Below, in pieces: positions 11,628 through 21,920 of a stretch of DNA of 64,000 bases (position 1 is the first letter of the stretch; the number at the start of each line of letters is the position of its first letter). The notes beneath the pieces are model-generated. The model did no database searches. It saw only the letters and a program-made list of their open reading frames with translations, and was not told the origin of the DNA. A program made the position numbers and the translations under genes. Source of the stretch: Rhynchopus sp. YZ270_cl-10 (taxonomy: Eukaryota; Euglenozoa; Diplonemea; Diplonemida; Diplonemidae); assembly GCA_964035575.1 (NCBI GenBank), contig OZ037867.1, positions 1,178,001 to 1,242,000 of the forward strand, written 5' to 3'.

Positions 11628-12692
11628 TTGCGTGACCCCCCCAAATTCTAAAATCTGTGGGACAGCGTGCTCTGACATAGGTTGTACTCATTAAAAAACC
11701 GGTAAAAATACAAGTAATGTGTGATGGTCAAAAGTGCAAAATTCCTTCGCCAATGCATTATTTGGGCATTTGTTATACCTGGAGAATATGGTCAGATCAC
11801 TCTTCAGACCACCAGCCAACGAAATATACCGTAATTGTACAGAGGTTGGACAGTACAAAAGTTGGGCTTTTGGCCAACTTGGCCTGGTGTTGAACGCCGC
11901 ATCCCCCGCCACAATGGGCATAAATGTCCTCTTGGTCCGTAAAGGGTTAAAAAGAGTGTCTCACGATACACATACAACCACTCGCGATTGGATAGATATT
12001 GTAACAAAGGGAATTCAGAACAAAACAACACCCTGCCCCATACACACTAAATTGCCATGCTTCAAGAGCATGCCTGCCGGGCCAAAAATTACTGTGGCAA
12101 AAAGGCAGCAAGACCACCCACAAAGAGTGTGAATTGTATTGGATGGACAGGGGTTTGCACAGTGATGATGTTACTACGACTAGGTTTTTGGCGATATTAC
12201 ATGTGCATGTTACATGCCATGCCGTGACGTGCTGCTTCATGGTATACGTATGTCATAGAATGTCGCGATTTTTTACGATTCGTATTTCGGGTTTTGCGAA
12301 TTTTGTTCCAGAAAAGTACACCCCAAAAATGGCAAAAAAGGTGACATTTTACGTCAAAACACCGCTAAAAGTTACTCTCGGCCGATTTCAGGGGGGTTGT
12401 GGGCACCTGTGGGGGCTCCCTCCCTGGTGTGGGCCAGCGATCAACGACATAATATGGGAAAAAAAAAACGATCGTTTTTTTTTTCCTTCACGATCGTGAA
12501 GAAAAAGGTGCTTTTTTTTCACGATCGTGAAGAAAAAAAAAAAAAAAAAACGATCGTTTTTTTTTCTTCACGATCGTGAAAAAAAAAAAAAAAAAAACCA
12601 GGGTCCACACATCAAAACTATCGTCACGTCTCTATTCAAAGCAAGAACCTAGCCGATCTGCGAGAGCCTGCCTCCACGAGGCGGACTTGGGT

Positions 12693-14219
12693 ATGGCTGA
12701 AAGCCATAGCGAAATGAGCGCAGCAGCGACGGCTGGGACGCATATGTTGCGTCAACGCGACTGGGACGCAGAGGTCCTCTCCCCCGCCAACTTCCGCCAG
12801 CGAATTGTGGCCAACACCGTCTCCGCAAAAGGGGTCATCACCTTCTGCAAACTCGCAGAGGCAGAATCGTTTCTGCAAGACCGGAGCAAGCTCGACCAGA
12901 ACGGGCCCTGCATCGCCGTCGCCACCACCGCCCCCCTCCAAACACACAAAGCACACTGCAACATGGACTGCATCGTGAAGCCCCCGACCGGAGATGAGTA
13001 CAAACGCAAAATTCACGTCTTCCTTCTCACCAACACCACCCCCCACTACACCCTCGACATCCCCCAAATCGGAAACGCCCAACCTGCCTCACTACTCACC
13101 GAGGTCAAACTCGAAGTCCTCCCCGAAGGCGTCGTCACAGAGCCGGCATGGGACACCGCCCCCCTCAACACCGCACGCACCTTCCTCACAAACCTGGGTG
13201 CAGCAGTCGCCAGCGTCCGCAGAGCAGGAGAGCGTCGCATCGCAGCCACCATCGCACCGAGCAAATCCCTCAGAGAGATGTCCGGTCACAACGGGGTCAT
13301 CGTCCGCCCGGCCAAAGTCACCAACGACCCAGTAGTCTGGCTCGACAGCACCGCCACACTTGCAGCAGCACTCGAGTTTGCGAGGAACCACGCCGGAAGG
13401 CTCATCAAGTCCACCAAGGCGTACGGCATTGTGGTGGAGACACAGGAGGCGCGGGCAGCAGCCTGGCAGGCACTCGGTAAACCCGAGAAATCAACAGAAT
13501 CGCACTACGTGATCACCGGCATGCACTACCTCACGCATCCCGACTCCCTGGTAACTGCGCTCAGGACCCCCGACAACGGCTGCACCATGATTGCACACCA
13601 GCAGGCAGGGAAGACACAAGCGGTGAAAGTCCGCACACAACAACAACTCCCCAGATTTTTCAGCTACAACAACCAAACGCTGACAGCAACAGAAGTCTCC
13701 AACTCACACAAGCTCAGACGGCCCAAGAAGAAACGCCCCACGGAGGACAAACGCATCCCCTTCGTCAACACCGGCATGGCGAGCACCACCACAGCATGGA
13801 ACAACATCGCCAGAGGCCACACCGCAACACCCCAAGCCAACACCACAGCACCTGCACCTCCCGCAACTACAACAAACGTGGACACCGAGAGCAGAAACGC
13901 CACCACCCGCAATGCGTCGGAAATCAAAGAGATGCGTAACGACTTCAACCAAGTCGTAGAGCGGTTCAACGCCAAGCAGGCTGAGCTGGAAGCAAAGATC
14001 CACGCCAGCAGCAACGACATCCAAATTCTCACTGAGAAGATGGACGCGCTCGCGAAGATGGGCGTCTCTCTGCAAGGAAGCATCGAGCAACTGCAACTCC
14101 AGCTGGAAACCCTTATCAAGAGGATCCCAACATCGAGGAAAGACCAAGCATCGCCCACACGACCTCGCGACACAGTACGGGGATCGCCTGTCGGTGGCAG
14201 CAAAAGAGCGAATCGCTGA
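12693..14219 (+). CDS. LINE ORF1 protein (nucleic-acid-binding, coiled coil)
   Basis: The first ATG in the open frame is at 12693 (MAESHSEMSAAATAG) and gives 508 residues ending at UGA 14217-14219. ORF1 proteins of LINEs bind the element RNA and form multimers. Residues 1-400 have no motif I can name and are rich in Thr, Ala and Pro. Residues about 405-480 form a heptad-rich coiled coil (NASEIKEMRNDFNQVVERF onward to LQLQLETLIKRI), followed by a basic tail ending KRANR. I see no CCHC knuckle or RRM. It shares its reading frame with ORF2, from which it is separated by the UGA alone. Codon use is C-rich at third positions, unlike the surrounding A/T-rich repeats. Confidence 0.9.
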   Translation: MAESHSEMSAAATAGTHMLRQRDWDAEVLSPANFRQRIVANTVSAKGVITFCKLAEAESFLQDRSKLDQNGPCIAVATTAPLQTHKAHCNMDCIVKPPTGDEYKRKIHVFLLTNTTPHYTLDIPQIGNAQPASLLTEVKLEVLPEGVVTEPAWDTAPLNTARTFLTNLGAAVASVRRAGERRIAATIAPSKSLREMSGHNGVIVRPAKVTNDPVVWLDSTATLAAALEFARNHAGRLIKSTKAYGIVVETQEARAAAWQALGKPEKSTESHYVITGMHYLTHPDSLVTALRTPDNGCTMIAHQQAGKTQAVKVRTQQQLPRFFSYNNQTLTATEVSNSHKLRRPKKKRPTEDKRIPFVNTGMASTTTAWNNIARGHTATPQANTTAPAPPATTTNVDTESRNATTRNASEIKEMRNDFNQVVERFNAKQAELEAKIHASSNDIQILTEKMDALAKMGVSLQGSIEQLQLQLETLIKRIPTSRKDQASPTRPRDTVRGSPVGGSKRANR

Positions 14220-14345
14220 CTCCCTACTTCACCATTCCCCACACCTCCCAAATCCAACACCCCCACCCTGCTGAAATACATTTCTACAACAGTTCAACTT
14301 TTACTAGTGATAGCAGGGATACATCCGAATCCGGGTCCGCTGAGA
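14217..14345 (+). promoter_or_regulatory. ORF1-ORF2 junction: in-frame UGA and 2A-like NPGP motif
   Basis: ORF1 ends in UGA followed by C, and the same frame stays open from 14220 to the ORF2 stop. The linker has no ATG; it ends VQLLLVIAGIHPNPGP just before the endonuclease. NPGP preceded by a hydrophobic stretch resembles 2A ribosome-skipping peptides known from several LINE clades, though the usual D-x-E is replaced (GIHPNPGP). The first in-frame ATG of ORF2 (14433) lies inside the endonuclease. Stop readthrough or reinitiation is inferred, not shown. Confidence 0.6.
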
Positions 14346-17300
14346 TGTCTCTGTTGGAACATCAACGGACTCACCGACACTAAGAGAGATGAAATAAGGC
14401 GACACATCACCAAGAAGGAGTATGACATTGTCATGCTCCAAGAACTGAAGGCAAGCGGTCAAGCAAATACGTTCAAGATCGACGGCTACCGCAGCTACAC
14501 CCGCAAAAGAACGGCAGGCAGAACCAAAAAGACCAGTGAAACACATGGAGGCGGGATAGTAACACTGGTGCGTGACAAACATCCAGCCCAAGTCCACACG
14601 TTCTCGAAGTGGAAAGTCACCGAACGGCTCGACGTCACAGTGCACGGTATACGCTTTGTCAATGTATATCGACCAAGCGCAGTGGGGGAGCAAAAGAACG
14701 ACATACGCAAAGATGACTTCGACTGCGAAGACCTCCCCACCGAACAAGTAGTGATAGCTGGAGACCTCAACGCCCATCATGCGCAGTGGAGCAAGGCGAT
14801 CCCGAACAAAACCGGCACAAAACTCCACGACTGGGTCGGTAACACTGACGGCATGCAAATCTGGAATGACCCCCAAACTGCGACAAGGATTGGAAAATCC
14901 AAAACTTCACCAGACGTGGTCATAGCGAAAGGTGACAATAACAAAGACGAGACAAGAAAATGGCCGATCAAATGGCGGGTTCTAGATAACGGCTTATCGG
15001 ACCATCTCCCAATGGAATTCGAGATTGACAGCACCACACCACCTCCACCGAAGTACTCGAACATCAAACGGAGCGGGAAAACCCTGTGGGATTGGAACAG
15101 GGCCAGGTGGAGTGACTACACTGCAGAACTTGAGCGAAGTGCTGAAGCAACCCTAAAGTGGCACAACCCAGCGACAGCGTATGCGAAGTGGGCTGGCATG
15201 GTGAGAAACGTGGCACGACGACACATCCCGACGCATCGACGACGGCAAACTAAGCGAAGGTGGTGCACAGGTGCAGTACGCAAAGCAATGAAGCGCCGAG
15301 ACCAGAAGATCGCGCAACTGCAGAAGCAGACTACCCCTCCCACACAAAATGATAGTGACTCCCTCAGCTGCCTAAAACAAAATGTGGCCACGGAAATCCG
15401 CGACAGCAAACGCACGATCTGGGAGGCAAGGTGCGACAAGGCTGCGGGGTCCTCACACATCTACCACCTACTACGCGAACTGGACGGCAGAGCCGATAAG
15501 TCGCAGCAGTACCCACTGACGGAGAATGGCACCACCATCACCGACAACACAGCCAAAGCGAATATATTTGGTAGGCACTACTCAGACGTGAGCCGCAAAG
15601 ATCCCACAGACACGGAGGACGTAGTCACAACACCGACGGATGTCCCATACCACGAATCAGAGCGTGCCTTTACAATGCAGGAGCTCAACACCATCGTGAA
15701 CAACCTGGAAGACAACAAAACACCAGGCATGGACAACGTACACAACGAGATGCTACGACACATGGGACCGGAGGCGAGGAAGGGTCTCCTGCGTATCATG
15801 AACCTCTCGTGGAGTAGTGGCACACTCCCACTGGAATGGACGACTTCTCTGCTGATGCCCATCCACAAACCTACGAAACCGGACCACCTCCCTGCTTCGT
15901 ACAGACCAATTGCACTGACGAGTACAGTGAGCAAGGTGCTCGAGCGCATGATCGGACACCGCCTACACCAGCTCATGGAAGACCCTGATGAGCAGTTCCC
16001 TAACCTCCACAAGGCACAAGCAGGTTTCAGGAAAAAGAGATCCACGATCGACAACATCGCACTGGTAACGCAACTGGCCAAGGACACAGTTGAGGAAGGG
16101 CGCAGTGCAATCCTTCTCAAAGTCGACCTAGAGAAGGCGTACGACCGCCTCAAACGCAATGCAATCCTACAACACCTGCGCGATTTCCCACCCACGTACC
16201 AGAAATGGATTAGTGCATACCTCAGCAACAGACGAGCAGCGGCGACCGTGGCAGGTCACGTCAGCGAGTTCTACGACATGGAGGAGGGCGTACCCCAAGG
16301 CACAGTGCTCTCCCCCCTACTCTTCAACGTAGTCATGGCAAACCTGGCGAAAACCCTAGAGTGCGTGGACGGACATGTGTGCATGTACGCCGACGACCTC
16401 GCAATCCTGTGCATTGGCAACAACGCCGACGAAGCCGCTTTATCCGCACAAAAGGCTATCGAAGTACTTGAACGTGAACTCCCCCCAATGGGCCTCCGAA
16501 TCTCCACCGACGACGACAAAACGAACCTCCTAGCCTTCACCACCAAAAAAGACCCCAACAACGTCAGAGACAAGCAGTTCGCAGTGCACTACAGCAATGG
16601 GAAACGCGTGCCTACAACCCGACTGACACAGTACCTCGGCATCCTAATAGATGACGAATGCAACATGATACAACACATGGAATCAGTGTGCACAAAGTAC
16701 AAACAACGACTCTCCGTACTGTACGCACTAGGAGGCGAGGACTGGGGTGCGGAAGCAGACACCATGCGACAAGTGTACATGACATATGTGCTGCCTGTGC
16801 TCACCTACGGGATAGGAGTGTGGGGACACGCACTGCTCAAGAAGAACCGAACCCATCTTGAGACCCTCCACCACGGCGCAGCCAGACTGATCACCGGCTG
16901 CCTACGCACCACAGCGACGGAGAACCTTCTCTGGGAGGCGAACCTGCGATCGATCGCTGAAATAGCACAAGCGGAAGGAGCAAAGCTGTACGAGCGCGCC
17001 AACCGCATTCACGACTCGCCCGCGTACACCGCCGTGCAGTCAACCAAAAAACACTCCAACACTACATGGCTTAGAGCAGCCACGAACACCGTTGAGGAAA
17101 CAAAGATGTACACTCAGCACACAACTCGAAGCACCATTGCGCTCCACTACCCTGTGCCCCCCTGGCAATGGGAGGAAGTACAGGATAAGATTACGCTGCA
17201 CCCCACCATCCCAGGAGTCCTCCGAGCGGACTCTAAACAAACCAAAGAGGAAGCTCTCGAAAAAACGCAGGAGGCCCTCGACAAGCTACCCCAGTACGAC

Positions 17301-18188
17301 TACAGCACGTACACCGACGGATCACTGTCCGACACGAACATCGGCGGGGCGGGATGTGTAGTAACGGACGCTGACGACAATATGATCCACGTCTTCGGCA
17401 AGGGGGCAGGCAGGCGATGCGTGGCCTACCAAGCCGAGCAGACGGCAATCCGTGAGGCACTCACCGACCTTGCGAACCGCACCACCACCAAACACGCGAG
17501 AGTGGCGATCCTCACGGACAGCCAGTCCTCCATCCGCGCCCTGGAAGGAGGACCGCAGAAGGCAGTCGAACACACACTGCACGACATATGGCGTGCGATA
17601 CACACGCTCACGCGCAAAGGTGTACACGTCGACTTCCAGTATGTACCAAGCCATGTCGGCCTGACTGGAAACGAAGCTGCAGACAAAGAGGCAAAGCGGC
17701 ACGCAAACGCCATGGTACCACAACTGGAACCCATAGCGATGATGACGGCCGCCTCTCAGATCAAGAGGGTGGCAGCGCAGCACACCGTCACACCCACCGA
17801 AGACAGCGCATACGCGTGCCAGCACACCGACGCCAAAGCGAAGACGAAGACACAACTCCGCCACCCACAACTCCGCCCAAGACGACTGACGCGTAAGGGC
17901 GCGCGTGAGATGAGACTCCTGCGCACAAGACGACACCCCCTCCTGTACACGGACAGGAGCCACAACGACACCCCCAACTGCAAGGCGTGCGGAAAGACGA
18001 ATGTGACGGCGAAACACCTCCTGAAGCAATGCCCCAAGCTTACTGACAAAAGAGCCAACCTGTGCAGCAACACCTCGTGGGGAACACTCCTCACTCAACA
18101 ACCAGAAGTGGTCCTAGAATACTTGGTGTCCTCCGGATTGTCGGATGACTCTCTGAGTGACCTTCTGAGACCAGCTGTAACGAATTGA
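14220..18188 (+). CDS. LINE ORF2: endonuclease, reverse transcriptase, RNase H
   Basis: About 1,322 codons are open after the ORF1 UGA. The AP-type endonuclease (about 14325-15040) shows CWNINGL, QELKAS, GDLNAHH and SDHLPMEF. The reverse transcriptase (about 15700-16700) shows SYRPIALTS, FRKKRSTIDN, KVDLEKAYDRL, PQGTVLSPLLFN and the catalytic YADDLAIL. RNase H (about 17305-17690) keeps YTDGS, the AEQTAI glutamate, LTDSQSS and NEAADKEA. A C-x2-C-x8-H-x4-C knuckle (CKACGKTNVTAKHLLKQC) lies near 17980-18033. The protein nicks target DNA and reverse-transcribes the element RNA. No ATG precedes the endonuclease, so it is probably made by readthrough from ORF1. All catalytic residues are present. 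Confidence 0.95.
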   Translation, partial: LPTSPFPTPPKSNTPTLLKYISTTVQLLLVIAGIHPNPGPLRCLCWNINGLTDTKRDEIRRHITKKEYDIVMLQELKASGQANTFKIDGYRSYTRKRTAGRTKKTSETHGGGIVTLVRDKHPAQVHTFSKWKVTERLDVTVHGIRFVNVYRPSAVGEQKNDIRKDDFDCEDLPTEQVVIAGDLNAHHAQWSKAIPNKTGTKLHDWVGNTDGMQIWNDPQTATRIGKSKTSPDVVIAKGDNNKDETRKWPIKWRVLDNGLSDHLPMEFEIDSTTPPPPKYSNIKRSGKTLWDWNRARWSDYTAELERSAEATLKWHNPATAYAKWAGMVRNVARRHIPTHRRRQTKRRWCTGAVRKAMKRRDQKIAQLQKQTTPPTQNDSDSLSCLKQNVATEIRDSKRTIWEARCDKAAGSSHIYHLLRELDGRADKSQQYPLTENGTTITDNTAKANIFGRHYSDVSRKDPTDTEDVVTTPTDVPYHESERAFTMQELNTIVNNLEDNKTPGMDNVHNEMLRHMGPEARKGLLRIMNLSWSSGTLPLEWTTSLLMPIHKPTKPDHLPASYRPIALTSTVSKVLERMIGHRLHQLMEDPDEQFPNLHKAQAGFRKKRSTIDNIALVTQLAKDTVEEGRSAILLKVDLEKAYDRLKRNAILQHLRDFPPTYQKWISAYLSNRRAAATVAGHVSEFYDMEEGVPQGTVLSPLLFNVVMANLAKTLECVDGHVCMYADDLAILCIGNNADEAALSAQKAIEVLERELPPMGLRISTDDDKTNLLAFTTKKDPNNVRDKQFAVHYSNGKRVPTTRLTQYLGILIDDECNMIQHMESVCTKYKQRLSVLYALGGEDWGAEADTMRQVYMTYVLPVLTYGIGVWGHALLKKNRTHLETLHHGAARLITGCLRTTATENLLWEANLRSIAEIAQAEGAKLYERANRIHDSPAYTAVQSTKKHSNTTWLRAATNTVEETKMYTQHTTRSTIALHYPVPPWQWEEVQDKITLHPTIPGVLRADSKQTKEEALEKTQEALDKLPQYDYSTYTDGSLSDTNIGGAGCVVTDADDNMIHVFGKGAGRRCVAYQAEQTAIREALTDLANRTTTKHARVAILTDSQSSIRALEGGPQKAVEHTLHDIWRAIHTLTRKGVHVDFQYVPSHVGLTGNEAADKEAKRHANAMVPQLEPIAMMTAASQIKRVAAQHTVTPTEDSAYACQHTDAKAKTKTQLRHPQLRPRRLTRKGAREMRLLRTRRHPLLYTDRSHNDTPNCKACGKTNVTAKHLLKQCPKLTDKRANLCSNTSWGTLLTQQPEVVLEYLVSSGLSDDSLSDLLRPAVTN

Positions 18189-18567
18189 AGGGAACATAAC
18201 TTTTTACTTTTATCTACTTTTACTTTTACTCTTACTAGCAACAAGAGGATACCAAAAACAAAGAAAACATCAAGCGAACACACCGACCAGCATATCAGCT
18301 GATCACGGGAACCTCTTTTTCAGGCTTCCACCTTTTGACGTCAGGCCAGTGTCCTAAATGATGCTGCCACACCCTGAGGGGGAGGTGTGCTGTCTGTAAA
18401 CTCTGTGTGGCAACAACGGGGAGGTGACCTCCGTATATCGGCAACCCGCACGTCCTAGATGTGAAAAACGGCACCAGCCGGGACACGGTCCCGGGTTTAC
18501 TCCGGATAGAACAAAAAAAGAGCAGCCACACTGCTTCGGCAGCGCTAAAGAGACGAGAGTAAATACC

Positions 18568-18571
<4 letters not shown>
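18189..18571 (+). other. LINE 3' untranslated tail
   Basis: Non-coding 3' region between the ORF2 stop and the A-run. It has T-rich TTTACTTTT words first, then GC-rich sequence with complementary stretches around 18370-18490 (for example GGTGTGCTGTCTGTAAACTC) that could form a stem recognised by the reverse transcriptase. It ends AAATACCAAGT plus about 27 A. Confidence 0.7.
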
Positions 18572-18597
<26 letters not shown>

Positions 18598-18598
<1 letters not shown>

Positions 18599-18768
18599 GA
18601 CCGATCACTTTTTCCCAGATTCGTAAAAAAAAAAAAAAAAAAAAAAAACGATCGTTTTCACCCTATGAAAAAAAAATTTTTTTTTTCGGCCCAAAAAACA
18701 TAGGGTGAAAACGATCGTTTTTTTTTTTTTTTTTTTTTTTTACGAATCTGGGAAAAAGTGATCGGTCT
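18598..18768. repeat. palindrome made of two element ends back to back
   Basis: The outer arms read GACCGATCACTTTTTCCCAG and its reverse complement. The inner arms read CGATCGTTTTCACCCTATG and CATAGGGTGAAAACGATCG. The inner arms are variants of the outer termini of the flanking elements (8128 and 21764), separated by about 31 bp of A/T tract plus CGGCCC, so this is where the two inverted element copies meet. Confidence 0.85.
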
Positions 18769-21764
18769 TTTTTTTTTTTTTTTTTTTTCACGATCGTGAA
18801 GAAAAAAAAACGATCGTTTTTTTTTTTTTTTTTTCTTCACGATCGTGAAAAAAAAGCACCTTTTTCTTCACGATCGTGAAGGAAAAAAAAAACGATCGTT
18901 TTTTTTTTCCCATATTATGTCGTTGATCGCTGGCCCACACCAGGGAGGGAGCCCCCACAGGTGCCCACAACCCCCCTGAAATCGGCCGAGAGTAACTTTT
19001 AGCGGTGTTTTGACGTAAAATGTCACCTTTTTTGCCATTTTTGAGGTGTACTTTTCTGGAACAAAATTCGCAAAACCCGAAATACGAATCGTAAAAAATC
19101 GCGACATTCTATGACATGCGTATACCATGAAGCAGCACGTCACGGCATGGCATGTAACATGCACATGTAATATCGCCAAAAACCTAGTCGTGGTAACATC
19201 ATCGCTGTGCAAACCCCTGTCCATCCAATACAATTCACACTCTTTGTGGGTGGTCTTGTTGCCTTTTTGCCACAGTAATTTTTGGCACAAGCATGCTCTT
19301 GAAGCATGGCAATTTAGTGTGTATGGGGCAGGGTGTTGTTTTGTTCTGAATTCCCTTTGTTATAATATCTATCCAATCACGAGTGGTTGTATGTGTATCG
19401 TGAGACACTCTTTTTAACCCTTTACGGACCAAGAGGACATTTATGCCCATTGTGGCGGGGGATGCGGCGTTCAACACCAGGCCAAGTTGGCCAAAAGCCC
19501 CAACTTTTGTACTGTCCAACCTCTGTACAATTACGGTATATTTCGTTGGCTGGTGGTCTGAAGAGTGATCTGACCATATTCTCCAGGTATAACAAATGCC
19601 CAAATGCATTGGCGAAGGAATTTTGCACTTTTGACCATCACACATTACTTGTATTTTTACCGGTTTTTTAATGAGTACAACCTATGTCAGAGCACGCTGT
19701 CCCACAGATTTTAGAATTTGGGGGGGTCACGCAAGGATGATACGCCTATATTTTTTTTTTTTTTGGTATTTTTTGAGCTGAGATTTTCAAAAAATACCAA
19801 GGTCAACTGCTGTAATGCTCATTGTCTAGAACACAGGGCTATTTCTAAATATGGGGTCCGGAGTCCAAAATCCAATCCGGGACACAATTTTGGCAGATTT
19901 ATTTTGGGCCAAAAACGTCTTTATTTACATTTTTGGGATTCGCCCGTGCAGTGGTGGGGTCAATCTCGAAAATTGGATTTGTGTTGGATTTTTTGACCAC
20001 TTAAATTTTGGGAAATACGAGCCCGGTCACTTATACGTGGGCCCATTTTCGGCTAAAATTTTCCTCAAAATCCGGGTTTGTAAAATTGACCCTTCTGTGA
20101 AGGAAAGTTGTGGAAAAGGGTCCTTATTTGCATTTTTGGAAGCCGCCCGTGCAGTGGTGGGGTCAATTTGCAGAATTGGGCAAGTTCTTGCAAGACAACG
20201 GGTCATGTTTGTTAGATCTAAGGAGGGAAGGGGAGCGTTTGTAGCTCACACAGCATGGCCTCTCTGTCCACAGCACACAGCTCTTCCCTGAGTTCCATTT
20301 GTGCCTCAACATGCTGAACGCATCTTCAGTACGACGGGTGGACGAGCGAGAAGAGGCGCAACTGGCTAGTTGCACTAAAGCTGCACAAGCTTGTGGTCGT
20401 AGCACGCAGTTTGCGCGAGAGCAAGCCGCCACAAGAGAATGGTTGGTGGGATGAGGAGAAGCTGGTGCAGGAGGAGAAGGAGCGTGCGGGAGCTATATTG
20501 ACTGCGACGCGACAGCTGAGGACCCCAAGGTTGATGATGATGCTGAGCATCATGACTCTGACATCAGTGAAGGCTCTTGGGACTAAACGCATACAGTCTT
20601 GTCCGTACCCATTTCTCCCACACAAGTCACCACCCCCTTGTGACTTGCCTGTAACAGTGGAAACGTTTCCCTCCCAGCCGCAAACCCGTTCAGTGTATCG
20701 TGAGCCACTGCAGTGACCCACTCACGCTCGACCCTGTCCCTCCTTGTAAACAGTTCGCCTTCTCCTACGTTGTGCTGAGGAAAACCAAAAAAACATGCTC
20801 AAAAATGATGTGGGCATGGTATCAGACTCCACTTCTGACCACCTAAAATTAGGTCATACACGTGTTATACCCCAAACTGACCAAGAAATTTTCCCAGTGT
20901 TCGATGGTGATCGAATTAAATCGGTGGTAAAAAGTGAAAAATGGGGCATGCCAGGCCCACGTCAATCAGCCTAAAAATGTTGCAACTTTAAACGCGCATC
21001 TCTCCCGTACACCAATACACACTTTTTAACACATACAGTACAGCAAGGGAAAACCAAGGGATTTTACCCTGTGTTCTCCTTGTTACTGGCTGCACTAACC
21101 TAATCATCAAAACTGCTCGATTTTGGCTTTATCTAAAAGATCGACATCAATTCTTACGAAATATAATTTATTTTACGATTTTGAGTAGAATTCTGTTTGC
21201 AGGCGAAGTCACGAGGCAGGGGGTGATTTTGGGGGTGAGCGCCAAAAAAAGTCGTTTTCCTAGGGTTGACCCACCTCCCTCCAGCATCCAACGATATGAC
21301 ATTTTCACGAAAGTTGTCGATTCTTGCCTTATTCTTGTCACACAGAAAAAAAAAAATGTTTTTACGAAAATGAGTAGAACCCCATTACCCCTACCAACGT
21401 GTGGCATTCGTGCGCCACTATAGTGGCACTTGCTATGGGTAAAAACGGTTTTCTGGTTTTAGTGCCTCGCTGGCGACATCCGTTGGGGGGGATTCTGGTG
21501 TGAGAATGTTCTCGATTTTTGCTTTATTTGAAAGATTCGCCACAAAATCGTTTCAAGGAAAAGAGTCGGTCAAAAAGTCCAAGTAGAACCCAGAAACTCT
21601 CCCTTGCCACCCATTTCACGCCCATGCCCCTTGTACTACTAGGGGGAAAAAAAAAAACGATCGTGAAAAAAAAAAACGATCGTGAAAAAAAAAAAAAAAT
21701 GTCAAGATCTTGAAAAAAAGTTCAAGATCTTGAAAAAAACCGTCACGATCGTTCTCACACTATG
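18699..21764 (-). mobile_element. right copy of the large TIR element, without the later insertions
   Basis: This 3.07-kb copy runs CATAGGGTGAAAACGATCG to CGATCGTTCTCACACTATG and is the inverted counterpart of 8128-18667. It lacks the LINE, the hAT-like element at 9406, the A-tailed insert and the truncated hAT copy, and so gives the pre-insertion sequence at each site. Short open frames match in both copies but show no known domain. The copies differ by scattered substitutions and small indels. Confidence 0.75.
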
Positions 21765-21787
21765 AAAAAAAAAAAATTTTTTTTTTT

Positions 21788-21920
21788 TGGGTCCGACTGT
21801 CGGACCCCAGAGTCCGTCTGTCGGATTCCAGAGTCCGACAGACGGACTCTGGAGTCCGTCTGTCGGACCCCAGAGTCCGACTGTCGGACTCAGGGGGTCC
21901 GACTGTCGGACTCAGGGGGT
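21788..21920. repeat. second GTCCGAC/GTCGGAC palindromic array
   Basis: Units GTCCGACTGTCGGAC and GTCCGTCTGTCGGAT alternate with CCAGA or CTCAGGGG spacers. It resembles the array at 3650-3785 but has more GTCTGTC variants. Each unit can fold on itself or pair with its neighbour. Confidence 0.85.

Larger units (their letters stand above)
12598..18571 (+). mobile_element. full-length LINE, I/Ingi/R1-type domain order
   Basis: A complete-looking non-LTR retrotransposon lies in an A-tract near the centre of the giant inverted repeat. Order: about 95 bp of 5' leader, ORF1 (12693-14219), ORF2 (14220-18188) with AP-type endonuclease, reverse transcriptase, RNase H and a terminal CCHC knuckle, then a 3' tail of about 380 bp ending in AAATACCAAGT and an A-run. 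RNase H downstream of the reverse transcriptase places it in the I-like group of LINEs. All key catalytic residues are visible and only one stop interrupts the joint frame, so it is probably young. Target duplications cannot be defined because both flanks are A-runs. Confidence 0.95.
8128..18667 (+). mobile_element. left copy of a large TIR element, enlarged by later insertions
   Basis: The copy begins CATAGTGTGAGAACGATCG and ends CGATCGTTTTCACCCTATG. Without the LINE (12598-18571), hAT-like element (9406-10278), A-rich insert and truncated hAT copy it would be a few kb and corresponds in inverted orientation to 18699-21764. Matching landmarks include 8472-8700 with 21170-21420, 9169-9306 with 20585-20720, and 11690-12585 with 18787-19690. 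No transposase is recognisable in either copy, so the element is non-autonomous or decayed. Subterminal sequence is rich in CGATCG palindromes with long A and T runs. Confidence 0.75.

Noticed and set aside
11734-12132. 132-codon frame in the giant inverted repeat as a gene
   Set aside because: The same DNA block at 4690-4890 and 53610-53810 does not keep the frame throughout, and there is no recognised domain, so I treat it as repeat sequence.
14217-14219. UGA reassigned as a sense codon in this genome
   Set aside because: LINE ORF2 and the 479-residue transposase both appear to end in UGA at sensible positions, so a general reassignment is unlikely; local readthrough is the simpler idea.
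13664-14281. 205-codon minus-strand frame opposite LINE ORF1, and similar antisense frames over ORF2
   Set aside because: They are shadows of the GC-rich sense frames, whose domains are unmistakable.
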